A stretch of DNA of 64,000 nucleotides from Molanna angustata (GCA_963576475.1 OY754986.1:7667031-7731030); one strand, 5' to 3'. Counted from the first letter of the stretch, positions 20,367-33,845 are shown. Program-made: numbers and translations. The notes: generated by a model from the letters alone, not told the origin.

Positions 20367-21105
20367 TTTTTTTTTTTTTTTTTTTATTTATTTACTTTTC
20401 AACATAATTTCATTTATAAAAGATCCCACTAACCATATATGGTTATCAGTGGGTTTCTATATCATACAATATATGTGCTAACTTAAACTAACCAACAATG
20501 GCAAAAAGAAATGAAATGGGTTTGACAATATAAAAATGTTTTGATAGATCCAAAAACAACACTAGAATAAAAACAACAACAAAAAAAAAACATATAGAAG
20601 AAAACCCAAAAAATACAATAGAGTAAGAACAAAATCAAAAGGAAAAGTAATAAAATAATAAAAATAAAAGGAAGGAAGAGACCATTATTCGTTAAAAATG
20701 ATTTTTTTACAGGATCTTTTGATTTTATAAAATGAATTTAATCCAATTAAGTCTGAGGGCAAGCTGTTAAAAATTGTTGGTATTGAATACTGCAGTGTTC
20801 TTTCACCGTAATAGTTATTTACTCTAGGTATATTATATTTACCGGAAGTTACTTGTCTGGTCTTATACTTATTTGTTACAGGTGTTTTGTGTTCATTTTT
20901 AAAGTAATTTTGTAGAATAAATCTGTATTTATAAATTTGTGTAGCTGTCATTATTTTGGTTTCTGCGAAAATGCTCTTTCCCTCCCTTTTCAAACAAATA
21001 GCTCTATTTTTGGGTAACATACATCTAATTAAACGTTTTTGTAATTTTTCTATTTGCATAAGATATGTTTTAAATGTATGTCCCCACACAATGTAAATAT
21101 AGGTT
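20367..21105 (-). mobile_element. 5'-truncated CR1/Jockey-like LINE with poly(A) tail
   Basis: Minus-strand element: C-terminal coding part 20685-21089, then a 3' UTR of about 300 bp ending in an A-rich tail at 20367-20385. The 5' end abuts repeat R5 near 21105. Confidence 0.65.
20685..21089 (-). pseudogene. LINE ORF2 C-terminal fragment
   Basis: 134 residues without stop: WGHTFKTYLMQIEKLQKRLIR, then YKTRQVTSGKYNIPRVNNYY, GERTLQYSIPTIFNSLP and a final basic helix. The order (W-G near the start, LQK.LIR, R-Y-G-x-R-x-L-x-Y, then N-S-LP) is the standard end of CR1/Jockey-type polymerase proteins. The polymerase core (YADD) is absent, so this is a 5'-truncated copy that is otherwise open. Confidence 0.75.
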
Positions 21106-21995
21106 AACTACAATACACATTCAATATACCTACAAACTATTTCCTATAGTGAAATTCTTCTTTTTTCTATGTAGACCTTTGGGTGACTTTTTCTACAAAC
21201 TATTTCTTGGGGTTTAAATCTTCTTCCTCTTCTTTTGTGAAGTCATTTGGGACAGTTCATAAATTAACTATTTCCTATAGTCTAATTTTTTCTTTTTCTT
21301 AATTTATGTAGACCTTGGGTGAGTTTTTATACAAACTATTTCCGATAGTCTAATTCGTCTTCTTCTTCCTTTATGTAGACCTTTTGGTTAGTTTTTAAAC
21401 AAACTATCCTTTAGTCTAATTCTTCGTTTTCTTATTTTATGTAGATGTTGGGTGAATTTTATATAAAATATTTCCTATAGTTCAATTCATCTTCTTCTTC
21501 TTTTATTTCATCTTCTATGTAGACCATTGGGTCAGTTTTTATTACAAACTATTTGTTATAGTTTTATACTTCTACTTCTTTTTTATTTAGTCTTTTGGAT
21601 TAGTTTTATGTCTAATAGTCTATTGTAACGAAATATTATAAACAACATGCAAACTTGATGAAAATACATAAAAACGAATGGGATGTGACAAACACTAGAA
21701 TCTTCTCATTACTTTTGTTCAATCAAATTTACACCATTTATTATATCATCATATATTGCTTAATTTTCAATAACTACACATTTCATTTTGATGACAATAT
21801 ATAAAAAATCGGGGTTGTGGCCATTGCTGGATCTTCACAACGTTTATATTCATATTAAAAACTATTTAACATAGCTTAAGTCTTCTTCTTCTGTAATGTA
21901 GACTTATGTGTCAGTTTTAAGTCTATCAGTTTTATTGTGCAAAACTATAATAAACTATATGCACACTTCAAGCAAATTAAAAAATCATTTGATGA
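21106..21995 (-). repeat. R5 repeat, copy 1, with internal ~65-bp tandem array
   Basis: The reverse complement aligns with 34540-35865. 21106-21620 is about eight degenerate units of roughly 60-75 bp (landmarks caaactatttcctatag, tctaattcttc, atgtagacct). The remainder is single-copy within R5 (cgggggttgtggcca-like segment, caagtgtgca-like segment). Confidence 0.7.
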
Positions 21996-22066
21996 AATAA
22001 TTAAGAAATACATCGCTTTTAGTAACGATGCTTGAAAATTTTTGTAAAATAATAATAGTATTCATC

Positions 22067-22250
22067 GGCCTTCGTGGCTCAGTTGGTTAGGTATCTGACT
22101 GCTGATCCAAAGGTCCCGGGTTCGATTCCCGGTAGAGATACAGTTTTTAATTGTGTTTTCATTCTGGATCTGTGGGACGATTAACATCGTAAGTCTCCAA
22201 AATGTGGCAACTTGTTATTGGGTGCGTGATAACTTAATATAAATTTAGTC
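22067..22250 (+). repeat. SINE S1, tRNA-derived
   Basis: Head 22067-22141: A-box tggctcagttgg, B-box gggttcgattccc, with acceptor-like ends. The body contains tttttaattgtgttttcat, ctggatctgtgg, tggcaacttgttattgg. Other copies are at 39792-40018 (full) and on the minus strand at 9655-9760 and 32780-32880. The body and copy number argue against a functional tRNA gene. Confidence 0.75.
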
Positions 22251-23049
22251 TACATATATATGGTTGTAAATCATATATTTCTGGTCATTAACTGCCGACC
22301 TTCAACCCACAGACATCTACTATCTAATTAAATCAATTAAGGTGAAAGTTTATAATTTGTTACATAAAATATAAACATATGTATTTAAGTACGAAACCAA
22401 ACTTAATATAAAACATTAAACATTTGTATATTTCATACCACGCCAATGTCTTATTTTATTACGACGTTCCAAAAATATTTTCAAAATCTTTCTAGAAGCA
22501 TTCTGTTTACAATATATTTTTTAGTAATATAGGAAGGTATGTACCTATCCCAAACTAAATGTTCTATCTGATTTATTTTATGCAAAATATTTTATATTTT
22601 TTTACAACCCTTTTTACCAAAATTTTACAAAACAACGAAACACGTATGAATGAATGAATGAATGAATCTCAGCCACTGGCATTATTCCAAAATCATTTAT
22701 CAGTGATAAAGCAGTAATTAATACTGTTTTTATTGTATTTATTATATACACTTTTAATTTCAGTTCTTATGATTTATCTTTTTAAATTTACATGTACTAA
22801 TAGTAATATTATGTAAACTTTGCTGGCTAATTTTTTGGTAATATGAGTATAAGATTTTTGTTTTGTATTGCTGTATGTTTACCGAAATATATTAAAATAA
22901 AATAAATTAACAATAAAAGTTGACTATTTAATCGAGGCCTGCCATCTGTAGAATGGACGGTCATTTATTTTTGATTTACATATTTTGCCGTACGAACATA
23001 CACAGAGGGCAGATCTATGCAGAGCGGTAAAAGTGGGAAAGATTAAGAG
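22251..23049. other. No gene; R8-arm scrap and TGAA run
   Basis: A tgaa microsatellite at 22648-22666 is followed by a fragment (cagccactggcattatt) shared with the inner end of the R8 left arm near 12390. Otherwise AT-rich. Confidence 0.45.
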
Positions 23050-24056
<1,007 letters not shown>

Positions 24057-24220
24057 AAAATAAGAATAAATAGTTATTTTATATCCATCGGAATAGAGGA
24101 ATCTAATAATAAATTGAAATTATTCTTGTTTTATATCATTTACTGATTCGGAGGATATTTTGTCGTATTTAATATCAACCATATTTGAATTATGGTATAT
24201 CATCATCATCATCATTGGCG

Positions 24221-24525
24221 CTACAGCCCTGTGTGGGCCCTGGCCTCCTCCAGAATCCTTCTCCAGCCGTCCCTGTCCTCCGCCGCTCTCCTCCAGTTTG
24301 CTATTCCGATCGCTCTTATGTCGTCTTCTGTATCGTCTAGCCATCTTAGCTTGGGCCTGCCTCTACTTCTTCTGCCCTCTTTTTGGATCTTTTTGGGGAC
24401 ACAATCATCATTCATCCGGCTGACATGTCCCAACCACTGCAGTCTACGTACTTTTATGACTTGTATAATGTTGGGTTCGTCATATAATGCCTGTAGTTCG
24501 TGATTATATCGTATCCTCCAAAGTC
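24221..24525 (-). pseudogene. LINE group B, ORF C-terminal fragment
   Basis: The minus-strand frame reads GLWRIRYNHELQALYD, IKVRRLQWLGHVSRMNDD, GRRSRGRPKLRWLDDTED, IANWRRAAEDRDGWRR and ARAHTGL, then a stop. It is the best-preserved B tail in the window, open over about 100 codons. The 3' end continues as gatgatgatgatgat, the LINE B tail. 5'-truncated; no polymerase domain. Confidence 0.8.
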
Positions 24526-25009
24526 CATTATCATTATGGTATATAGATACTAATTTAATTCAAATATGATTATTCAAGTTTATTCACCTTATGTAAGTTT
24601 ATTTAGAACCATTATGTAGGTATAAAAGTTTTAAGGATCAAATGTGGTTAAGTTATTGATAATAGTAGCATAAGCTATCGGACGTCCTAAAACAGGTTCA
24701 CGTAGTTGGACGTCCAATTTTACAATATAAAAATTAATATACCGTATAATAATGGAAAAAAATAATAATCCAACTTTTAATTAATAAAATATCATTAAAT
24801 TTACAAAACACTAAAATAATGAATAAAATTTATTCTGTTTTTGCTATAGTTATTAATGCCGTATTATGTATAATATCACTATGTATCGTAACTAAATAAA
24901 TAAATTAATTACTATCGATTAAAAAAAGAGTGTGAAAAAGGATTTTTAATTAGACGTAGAATCGAACATGGGACCTATAGCTCAGCATCAGATATTTATT
25001 TCTTTATAT
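24526..25009. other. No gene; GGACGTCC palindromes
   Basis: 24675-24720 contains tcggacgtccta and ttggacgtccaa, the latter word shared with R6 (41165, 63410). A tRNA-like B-box word near 24960 lacks support. Confidence 0.35.
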
Positions 25010-25403
25010 ATCTTTTTGTGCATCAGTGTAAAAAGGCGGATTTATTGCTAGAAGGTTATTTCTTCCACCCTACCATAATAGGTATTTATGAAGAACAAAA
25101 ACAAAAAGAAAAAAAAATAACACCTCACATACCAATAAGGAAAAAAAGGAGGGTTGGAAGGATATAGAAGGAATATTCTGGATTTATTTGAAAAATAAAG
25201 TCTATTAGCTTAAATTTGAATATTTGTGTCGATTGAGATGAAGTTACTTCACCACTTAGGCCATTGCATAGTCTAGCTGATTGTACTTTAAAGGAAGAGC
25301 TGAAAACTAATGTATTGTGAATGCAGATTGCTAGTGTGGTACTTTCAGCAGATCGAAGGGGTAGACCGTGATTTAATATGAAAATGATTTTGTTTTTTTA
25401 AAT
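25010..25403 (-). pseudogene. LINE group G C-terminus with lepidopteran-type tail
   Basis: Minus frame from 25403 to the stop at 25125: HGLPLRSAESTTLAIC, SSSFKVQSARLCNGLSGE and FKFKLIDFIFQINPE. This is the ARLWNxLP-like end of a Jockey/CR1-type protein. Downstream, tggaagaaataaccttct and gcaataaatccgcc form the same tail seen at 11710, 29930 and 61430. Only the last ~90 codons survive. Confidence 0.6.
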
Positions 25404-25984
25404 ATTCTAGTGAATGGAGGTTATGAATAATCTTATAAAGTAATGATGCTCACAAAAATGTGATTATATTTAACCTCGATACAGGTTTTTTCCTAGTGAG
25501 AGGAAAAAACCTGTATGCACAAATATGAAATTTATTTTACATTGAAATGGCAAACCATACATTTTTACTCTCCACACTATGGAATAGTGCAGAGTCATGA
25601 TTTCACAATTTTTAAGCAAATTTTTTTTAAAATAACAAACTTTTTTTTTTCAAAATGTTTCGTTTTGCAGTAATGATCCAATATCAAATTGAAAAATAGA
25701 TACGTCGGCAGCAGTCGCCTCAGATTCTACTTGAAGTATAAATTCACATGGTCAAGAACAAGTAATATATTTTTGTGTATGTAATTAATGTATATACCTA
25801 ATCAAGCGATTTTATATTTACTTCACATTGATTTATCTTAAGTGATCAAGATTTACTTGAATGTGGATCTGAATCTGATGCTTCCATCATTGAGTAGAAT
25901 TAAATTTTAAGATGAAATTGAATATTTTTATTATTGCATATGCGCAAACATTGGATTTTTTTCCCTGTCGGGAGTCAAAGATAT
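25404..25984. other. No gene; R2 5' hairpin at 25565-25620
   Basis: 25565-25620 carries the R2 start (actctccacactat, then catgatttcacaattttta). A short inverted pair acaggttttttcct/aggaaaaaacctgt occurs at 25484-25514. Confidence 0.5.
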
Positions 25985-26545
25985 TAATTAACAGATTTTT
26001 TGTTATCTCAATAGAGACGAAGTTGGAATATTTACTGTAGGAGAACCGGGAAATCAATCGGGAAGTCATCGGCTGATTTACGTGATCACTTTATGCGCTT
26101 AACGTGTATGCGTAGCTGTGAGGCACCGGCTTAGAAAAGTGCTTCCACTCTTTTCTATTATTGTTTTTGAGTGTCCCGTAAGAGCCGGGTAATCGAAAAT
26201 ACAACAGGCAACAATAATATCTCACATAGTTCAGCAATGAGGTTCACCACCCATTCTGAATATAGTGCCTTTTTAGGTGAGACGAGACTGGTGTGTGGGG
26301 TATACACAGATATGTTGTGCTTCCTTTTATAAGGCAATGCACACCCGCACACCTTTCACTGGTTACCCCACATTGTGGGATATGCCGTGATGGTATGAAT
26401 GAATGAATGAATGAACGTGTATGCGCTTAATGCGTGTAAACCAGCTGATGACAGGTCGTAAGCCCTGTAGGTGCCTTGATTTCCCGGTTCTCCTACAGTA
26501 AATATTCCAAATTCGTCTCTATTGAGATAATTAAAAATCTGTTAA
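25985..26545. repeat. R4 fold-back copy split by SINE S3
   Basis: 25985-26100 and 26426-26545 are inverted R4 ends (ctcaatagagacgaagttg and its mirror) facing each other. SINE S3 lies between them with its own target duplication, so the R4 palindrome was the target. Confidence 0.7.
26113..26413 (+). repeat. SINE S3, full copy 2
   Basis: 301 bp flanked by a perfect 12-bp duplication aacgtgtatgcg (26101-26112 and 26414-26425), ending in tgaa repeats. It aligns over its length with 15981-16276, which fixes both ends of the family. Confidence 0.9.
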
Positions 26546-27880
26546 AAAAGATAAAATTTATTCGAACCATAATTATGTACTATTAAAATAAAACCTTGTC
26601 ATCGCAATCGGTTACACATTAGATATTTTCCGGGGTAATTTTTACCCCATGATTGACCATCAAATAAATTGATTGCTGCTTGAACTGCTACGGAGTGGGG
26701 TCCCAGCTACGCCATAACTATTAAACCAGCGTAGTTTACCGTCCGAAGGGGTCTCAATTTGCGACAATGCGTGTGAATTTTGAACCCTGACCACACTTGA
26801 CAAACTAAAATATAGTGACCCACCTCGCCTGAACGGGAATTTTGGGTACGCTTTTTATTTAAATTATCCCTTTGTAATGTCCAGTCACGGAAGGGGGAAA
26901 CGACAGAATATGAGGATAATGTTTGGATATTGATTCGAGGTAAGATTAATGAAGTTATTATTTTTTTTTACGGAAATATGAATCTACTTCCTCTTCCGTG
27001 ATCTTAAATCGAATTAAACAGCGCGCAGCGTTTAGATAAAGAAATATTTTAAAATTACACGGTTTAAGAAAAATAAATAATCTTCTGTGAATCAATATAA
27101 ATAATGCTGAAACAATAATTATATTTTGCAATATGTGAAAAGATATATTTGTACCCCGTGATGAATACATGATGTTTTTTTATCATGTGTACATAAATCA
27201 GGTCAACTATCATCATTATTATAGTAAATACATTTTGTACCAAATTGCATAATTCTTAATATGTCCAATACTGTATTGAATATGACAACTCACCCTGTCT
27301 TCCTCTCTTACCCTTCTTCAAGCCCCACCATCGCTTCATAAAATACACACACACATACATACATACACACACATCACAATTCTTTACTTACACCACACTT
27401 TTAACTAATCACAAATATTTTTATTTTCATTTTTTGCTTGACTTGTCTTTGTTATATTAATCTGTGGAACAATTGAATTGAATTACTTTCTTTATTAATA
27501 TTTTTTTATTAATGAAAAATATGTAATGGCTGTGAGGTTTCCAAAAAAATAAAATAAATAAAAAAAATTATTAAGTCCACTGACTTTGAAAAAATTACGG
27601 TCGAATTTTGACCCCTGAGCTTTCCCAAATATCTATTAATAACCCTTTAGAAAAATCATAAAAATTCATAAATAATATTTGGTACATTTTAAAAATATTA
27701 ATTTTTGGTGCGAGTGACTATTTTTTTGTTTTGTTTTTTTACTATTTTATTTAAAAGACCTTTTTTATATTTACTGACACTTTTTTATGCTAGTGAGACC
27801 TAAACATGGCGGAAGCAGCATGAAAGTAGAATTAACGAGGTTGAAATGTGGTGTTGCGGGGATTTGCTGGTTCATAGTTT
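26546..27880. other. No recognised gene
   Basis: 26600-26960 is less AT-rich and appears single-copy in this window, but its frames are short. The remainder is AT-rich, with a ca-rich patch at 27345-27375. Confidence 0.35.
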
Positions 27881-28520
27881 TTTATTGATAAATTTGATAT
27901 TGGTATTCGTTTAGCGAAAGATTTTTATGCACTGCAGTTCGATAAATATGACACCTCGTATATAAGCCAAAAGGAAATAATGCACTTACCTTTAATTGGC
28001 TGGCAGATCCTTGGGCAGAGGGCACTCTTCTCCTGCAGTGATAGCGGGCGTTGAAGATTGATGTAGCGGATGAAAAAACTGTTGAAATGTTTATGAACTT
28101 CGATGTTATTGTGGACAATAGCGGTGAAGATGGCGAAGAATTTGCGGTAAAAGTAGGGGTTGGAAAGTAAGCGGGTTTTATCAATTTAGCGGCGAAAAGC
28201 GGCGGTCACACAGACGCGAACAAAATGAAGATGCATACTCTGCGAATGACAAGCGGGAAGTCAGTTGTTTTTAGTGTTGCCAACTCACAGGTGCGAATAT
28301 TGGCAGTGCGTTGTAAGTAGGCGGATATTTTTCATAAGCGGTAGTTGAAGCGGTGATGAGTGCGGATGATGACAATGAATCCCAGAAGAAGCCTCTTGAT
28401 TGCCAATGTCCACTGGATTAGTGCATTACTTCTTTCGGCGATACACAAAGGCAACACAATAAAAATAAAATGGAGCGAATAAAATGTCACTAAGAAGAAT
28501 GTGACGAAGAAGATATGAAG
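27881..28520 (-). other. Single-copy, less AT-rich region; possible host exon
   Basis: The minus strand has a strong donor (aaag|gtaagtgc, exon end at 27990). An open frame of up to 100 codons (27882-28184) spans it, so that frame may be chance; the upstream part could be an untranslated first exon. The protein is Ser/Thr/Pro-rich and unrecognised. No promoter, start context or downstream exon was found. Confidence 0.2.
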
Positions 28521-28584
28521 ATATTAGACGAGAATGTAGTATGATTGAAAGGTATATCGTAAGTAAAAAAAAATAAATGCTCTA

Positions 28585-28655
28585 AGGTGGTTTGGCCACA
28601 GGAAGAATTAGTGATGTTCGTCAGACAAAAAAGTATATATGGCAGATAAAATAAT
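28585..28655 (+). pseudogene. LINE group A scrap
   Basis: Reads NALRWFGH then, after disruptions, KKVYMAD, matching the ALRWFGH...KKIYM region of group A. Heavily damaged. Confidence 0.45.
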
Positions 28656-28874
28656 GATAAAATCAGGGTATCAGGATGTTATGGACATACTTTATATAAT
28701 TATTATTTTTTTCATTTCTCTTTTCGTAAAAAAAATTGATTTAAGACTCGAATGAATAAAGATATGACTTTCGGATCACATCTATGCTCTGTCAGTTCAG
28801 TATTCCCAAAAGATACTATTTCCAATTATTTGTACAATTAACAAATAAAAATGACAAGATACTTACATACACAA
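28656..28874. other. No gene seen
   Basis: AT-rich spacer. Confidence 0.4.
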
Positions 28875-29095
28875 TATTTATATGCATATCATGATGACTC
28901 CAATTCACTTTTTTAATCTGTGTACACTAGTTACGTATATATTGTTTAGATACTTTTTAAAAAATGCAAATACGTACAACATATTTGTCTCCTGTGAAAG
29001 ATTATAATAATATGTACACTGCTAGCCCTAAAACAGGTATTCCTATTTGGGTAGCAATTAGCTATTTTAAACGAAGCATATTTAAATGGTGTGAT
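28875..29095 (+). repeat. R7 repeat, copy 2
   Basis: Reverse complement of 11820-12035 over about 220 bp. Confidence 0.6.
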
Positions 29096-29328
29096 AAAAC
29101 ATGTATAAAGGAGAAATGAAAGTAGAGGTCAGCCAAGGAATACTTGGCACGATCACATTATTGGTATTTTGAGAGATGGAGACGTAATAAGTAAGAATAA
29201 TAGAAGAGCGTGTAAAAGAAGATGCATAGATGTGAGTGAAGCGAGAAAGGGTTGTCAAGAGAGAGGAGTCTGGGGTTTGTTTTTCTCTGCCTACCCCAAA
29301 TAGGGAAATGGCGTGATGGTATGGTAAG
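29096..29328 (+). pseudogene. LINE group A, C-terminal fragment
   Basis: Plus-strand frame with RGQPRNTWHDHI, ILRDGDVISKNNRRACKRRC, then a SAYP-like end and the tail ggcgtgatggtatgg. Diverged from the other copies (the ccccgtaaggga block reads ccccaaatagggaa). Confidence 0.65.
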
Positions 29329-29640
29329 TTTTATTCATTGTTTTAGACACAATACAATTGGTACTGAAATTCAGGATGTAAATTATATTTTTGAGACGTT
29401 ATTTAACGTTCATTTTAACACACTTTTAAGCAAACATACTTCAGCTTTCCATTAAGTAAGATATTTTACGTTTTATGAAGTTGCCAGTAATAAGTGAGCA
29501 GAGTTGTCAAAAGCAAACAAGGGAAGTATTATATTATACGTCGTTCATGTTATAAAGAAGATTGACGAAAATCTAGAAAACAAACAAAAGTTATAACACA
29601 GTGAATACAACAACATACCTCATTCACACATTTGTTAATA
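29329..29640. other. No gene seen
   Basis: Unassigned AT-rich DNA. Confidence 0.4.
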
Positions 29641-30012
29641 AAGTAAGTTGCTTTTTCAAATGTTAATTCAGCCTTTTTATCCGATGATGAACATTTATGT
29701 CCTCATACCTATAAGTCCTTTATCCTTCATCCTTTCCCTACCTATTCTTTTCCTACTTTTGGACATTATTACTATTATTTTAATTTATGTTTTTTTCTAT
29801 ATAAAATTTTGCATTTTTGTATTATTATCTTTTTATTTCTCATGTATTCCTATCAGTTTTTATTTTTTGTTATAATGTATTTTTTGTACTTGCTCGTACT
29901 ATTGTATTTACTAGTGTGGTTGACTGGTAAAAATTGCCTACGGGCAATAAGTCCGCCACATTATGTGATTTGCTTTGCATAATAAAAGAATTGTTTTATT
30001 ATTATTATTATT
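29641..30012 (+). repeat. LINE 3' UTR/tail of lepidopteran type
   Basis: Long pyrimidine-rich stretch, then tggttgactggtaaaaattg, cgggcaataagtccgcc and a ttatt microsatellite. Matches the tails at 11560, 25020 and 61385. Hydrophobic frames in the T-rich part are fortuitous. Confidence 0.6.
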
Positions 30013-32120
30013 ATTTTAAGCCTTGCAAATATGTAAGTTTGAGCAAGTCCGATGTCTGCACTGAGTTAGGGAGCATACAATTAGTTTTTTGTTCCATTTA
30101 ATGGGTCTTGAATATCTATGTTTGTTTATGAATTAAACGAATGAAATGTATAAAATAAATAAATAAATAATATCTTTAAAACAAAAGTCGCAACGATTCA
30201 CAAAAGGAAAACATCGTGTTTTAAAGAACGCGACAACAAACATTGATTGGTCAATACAAATATACTGTTTAACATGACATACCTCCACATAATATCTTCC
30301 TCTTTTTAAAGCCTATCGATTTGTCCTGGTCAGCTTCTCTCTTCAGTGACGTGAAATTCCAGCAGTTTTTTCCATTTGTAGGAGGAAATACTGGAAGTCC
30401 ATTTTTTTAATATGAATTATTGTAAACTGTTCTATACCACCACTGTCTATTCTGATAATGGAGACTAATAACGGCCCCTTCCAAAACTCTGAAAGATCAC
30501 ACAAAGAACATAATGAGAGTCCGAAGAACTCTTAAACCTTGCAGACACTGCAAAAGTGCCAAAAAAATGTTAATTACAAGGGGACACCAGGCTCACCATT
30601 CACCGAATGTGAAGATTAGTGTGAAACGTATTTTTGACCAAAAGTCTTGCAAGGCCTGAAGTTACTCTTCGTGGCTATAAGGTCCGAATGTCCAATGGGT
30701 CGAAATAATTTCGCTCGAATATCGTTGTAGAGCTTTCGTCGGAACGTTGAACCGGAGAAGCTAGTGATTCCCATAGGATATGCTCAGAAGTCTGACGAGC
30801 AGGACTACTCAAAAAGTTGATTACAGTAAAATTAATAATCGGATTCAGTCTTTAGCAATCTTAGAGATTAAATTAATTGAATAATAACATTAATTTACAC
30901 AACGATTCATGAAAATTTCATACTAAACGTAGATATCAACAAATTTACATGATTAAAAATGTAGAAATAAAATAATATTGAATAATGATCGAGGACTGAT
31001 TTATACATTTTTAAGATTAAGGCAAGATAAGAACGTATTAAGAATGTGTCATGAGTAGCCCTTCAGGGTTATAACAATGCTTACACGAGGACGAATCGGA
31101 TAAGTAAAAACGAAAAAAATAACTTTTTAAAATGCCGTGTCCAGTAAGAAATTGCATGGTCCAATAATCAGGATTTTTTATTTTATTTTGTTAAGCATAG
31201 ATTCAGGCAATAATGCCCAATTATTCTATGCATAATAGTTATAGGTAGATAAAATACTTATGGTGAGGGTAAATATTTCTTTTTCATTATTAAAATTACA
31301 CAGTTAGTTTAGAGCCGTAGATTTACAATTAAACATTAATTTAAAACTTAGGGACTTTCTATTTGCAATTTGTGTTACCCAGTTTTTTGTATGGCCAAAA
31401 CTGACTTAGCATCGGATTAAACTCTTATTATAAATAGTAAGTAAGGCTACCGTCTTAATTATAAACGTAAATTATCTATAGTACCCGGTAAAAGAGCGTT
31501 TTTAACGAAAAAGTTAACTTATAAACCGTGTCTTTCTTTATTACACCTTTATTTCATAGACGTCAAGTTAGGACAGGTCGACAGATTGTTAAACGCTTGA
31601 CTAAAAAACATAACGTTTTTCCTTGTTATTCTTCATCGCAATCATGTTAAAATTGACTCAACACGGCACAACGCGGTGATTGTTTCCATTTTTCGATGTC
31701 AGTTATCCAAAAATTACATGCATTTATCTATTTTTTGATATATGTGAAGCCAATGCGGTCATATGAAAAAAAATAAATGAAAGTGATCGTAAACAATTGG
31801 GTGAACTAGTCATATCATAGTATAGGTTTATTAGAAAGATTTTTTGACTATTTTAGTAGTGCTTATCTAGTTGGGCTTTTAGTAAGCTATTAACGAAATC
31901 TATTAAGTAAGACCGTGTTTTTTTTACACAAATTAAACACGAAAATTAATCCTTCACAAAGAATAATAGGTAAATTCGAGTCCTTACATCGGGAAAATAT
32001 AAAAATATCAGTCTGCCCATGGAAGAAGACCATCAGCGATTTTTCCAAGCGTCTAGAATAGTATTCTGGGATAAGTTCTCGATCAATCCATGAAGGGTGG
32101 GTAAATTTATAGGTAAGAGA
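30013..32120. other. About 2 kb without a recognisable gene
   Basis: No known family found on either strand. A minus-strand frame of about 40 codons near 30283-30402 ends at a donor-like gag|gtatgt, and the 30470-30800 segment looks single-copy, but neither supports a gene call. 31880-32100 is likewise unassigned. Confidence 0.35.
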
Positions 32121-32180
32121 GATCATCATTATCATCACTGGCACTACAGTCCGCTATGAACCATGGCCTCCTCCAGATAT
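32121..32180 (-). repeat. LINE group B 3' tail scrap
   Basis: tcatcatcactggcactaca followed by ccatggcctcctccagat, the minus-strand end of LINE B (compare 24199-24260). Confidence 0.6.
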
Positions 32181-32779
32181 CGTAAGAAAAATACGCCAAC
32201 CAAAATTGAGCTTCGACCTGTATACATTTTATAAATTTAACAAGAAATACTTTGTTGAATGATTTTGTAATGAAGTACAGAACTTTCTCTGGGCGAAACT
32301 TATTCCATAATTTTCAAATAGGCAGCTTATGTTTTTTGCTCTCTTGACTGAACCAAGGATTACTGTTGTGTGTGAACACAATGGGACGATAAAGCCAGTC
32401 TCTCCGATACGTGTAGGATAATATGTTCATTGTTTGGGAAAATGAAAAGTTTTAGATGTTAACTATTTCCTGAACTACGGCTTACAGAGGCCAACTTCAC
32501 AACATGGCCAACTTCTCTACTTGGACCAACTATATTCAGAAATATGACATCAGTTTCGACCCCACCTACAGACAAAGAGACGTGATTACTTTCCCTAAGA
32601 ATAACTTACTCCAGCCAGGTATTATGTAAATTCTTCTTGAAATATTATTGTAAAATACGACGAAAAAAATTGCGAGTGCCGACATAATGGCCTCAACTGA
32701 TATATAAGAAATATATAGACACTGATGTTCTCATAAATTTGGTATGAAATTAATCTATGTAGATACAGTTTTCAACAGT
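32181..32779. other. No gene seen
   Basis: Unassigned, no family recognised. Confidence 0.35.
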
Positions 32780-32880
32780 AGTTATTTATTTATTAATTTA
32801 ATATTTCTTCTCGGGCAATTAACAGGTCCTATGTCAAATATTTATGTTACACGCACCCAATAACAAGTTGCCACATATTA
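32780..32880 (-). repeat. SINE S1, 3' half
   Basis: Minus strand shows tggcaacttgttattggg and the gcccgagaag tail with a taaat run, as in the full copy at 39792-40018. Confidence 0.7.
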
Positions 32881-33579
32881 TTATATATTATGCATGCCCA
32901 CCGAGTTTAGTTTCAGGTAGCTCAAAGAACTCCCAAAGCCGCGGAATATGAAGAATAAACGAAGGGTTACCACACACACAGCACAACGTAGGGTTCTTTT
33001 ACACGATCTTTGACCAAAGGATGAAGGAAGGAAGGAGCGGCAGCAGAAGAAGGTAGGGGATGAAGAAGGACCATATGGGCGCTGTCCTGAGAGAAGAGGA
33101 AGGCGCGGTCGGAGAGGCAGGAACGTGTCGTCAGGGAATCACATGAGGCAGACGGGGAGCAGATGCTCCACATTCTTCATGCTGAACTGGTGATGACTGG
33201 TGGAGAAGCAGAAGGAGAAGAATAAGAGAAAATAAGGTCAGTGCATTTGCTCACACTTTATATTGTAACTACATACATATATCTATATATGTTCACATAC
33301 GATATATCATGTATATTTTATATGGATCACCGGTTGGGCCCCGACAGCCCCTAGGTTGAGGTTTAGAGGACCCTGGGGAACGTAACAGTACATAGTTTTT
33401 TTTTATTCAATCATTTACAGCAAATAATGTCTTTCATTAACATACATGAAAAACATACCTACATCGAAAAGTCATAGAAAAGAATACAATAATAAACATA
33501 CCTTCTATCTTCTTAGATTTCCTTTAAATTGTATATGTACATATAAATATGCAAATCATAAAATAACACATTTTATTGG
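32881..33579. other. No gene; purine-rich patch
   Basis: 33010-33230 is rich in gaag words. It is reminiscent of a decayed LINE C-terminus but has no alignable motif. Confidence 0.3.
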
Positions 33580-33584
33580 ATGGT

Positions 33585-33845
33585 TTATTTTTGAAAATGT
33601 TTAACAAAGTCTCATTATAGTGCTCAATAGAATGGAAGAATACATCAGTCAGATAACCATAATCATTGCCCAACCGTCAAATTCTATTAATCGGTGAGTT
33701 ACGCAAATAATTAGTGGTAGACATCCTACATACTTTGGCGGGCATTCCTTGTTGAAATATGGTAATGTATCTTACTGACGAGGTAAGAGGAGCTAAAATA
33801 GTTGTTGATTATCTTATAGAAGAGCATGGGATCAGATATAATCCA
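33585..33845 (-). pseudogene. LINE group E-like C-terminal relic, frameshifted
   Basis: The minus strand reads SDPMLFYKIINNYFSSS, LVSKIHYHISTRNARQS, then after a frameshift CRMSTTNYLRNSPINRI, an in-frame stop, and RLGNDYGYLTDVFF. The order SDPM.L / S.I..ISTR..RQ / TNY..NSPINRI / DVFF matches 523-789 and 49234-49452. It needs at least one frameshift and one stop to be read, so it is an old relic. Confidence 0.6.

Noticed and set aside
22067..22141. Functional tRNA gene
   Set aside because: A and B boxes are good, but the head continues into a SINE body that recurs at 39792, 9655 and 32780.
30283..30402. Minus-strand frame of about 40 codons ending at a gag|gtatgt donor
   Set aside because: Too short, no family recognised, no acceptor or partner exon; kept only as a remark.
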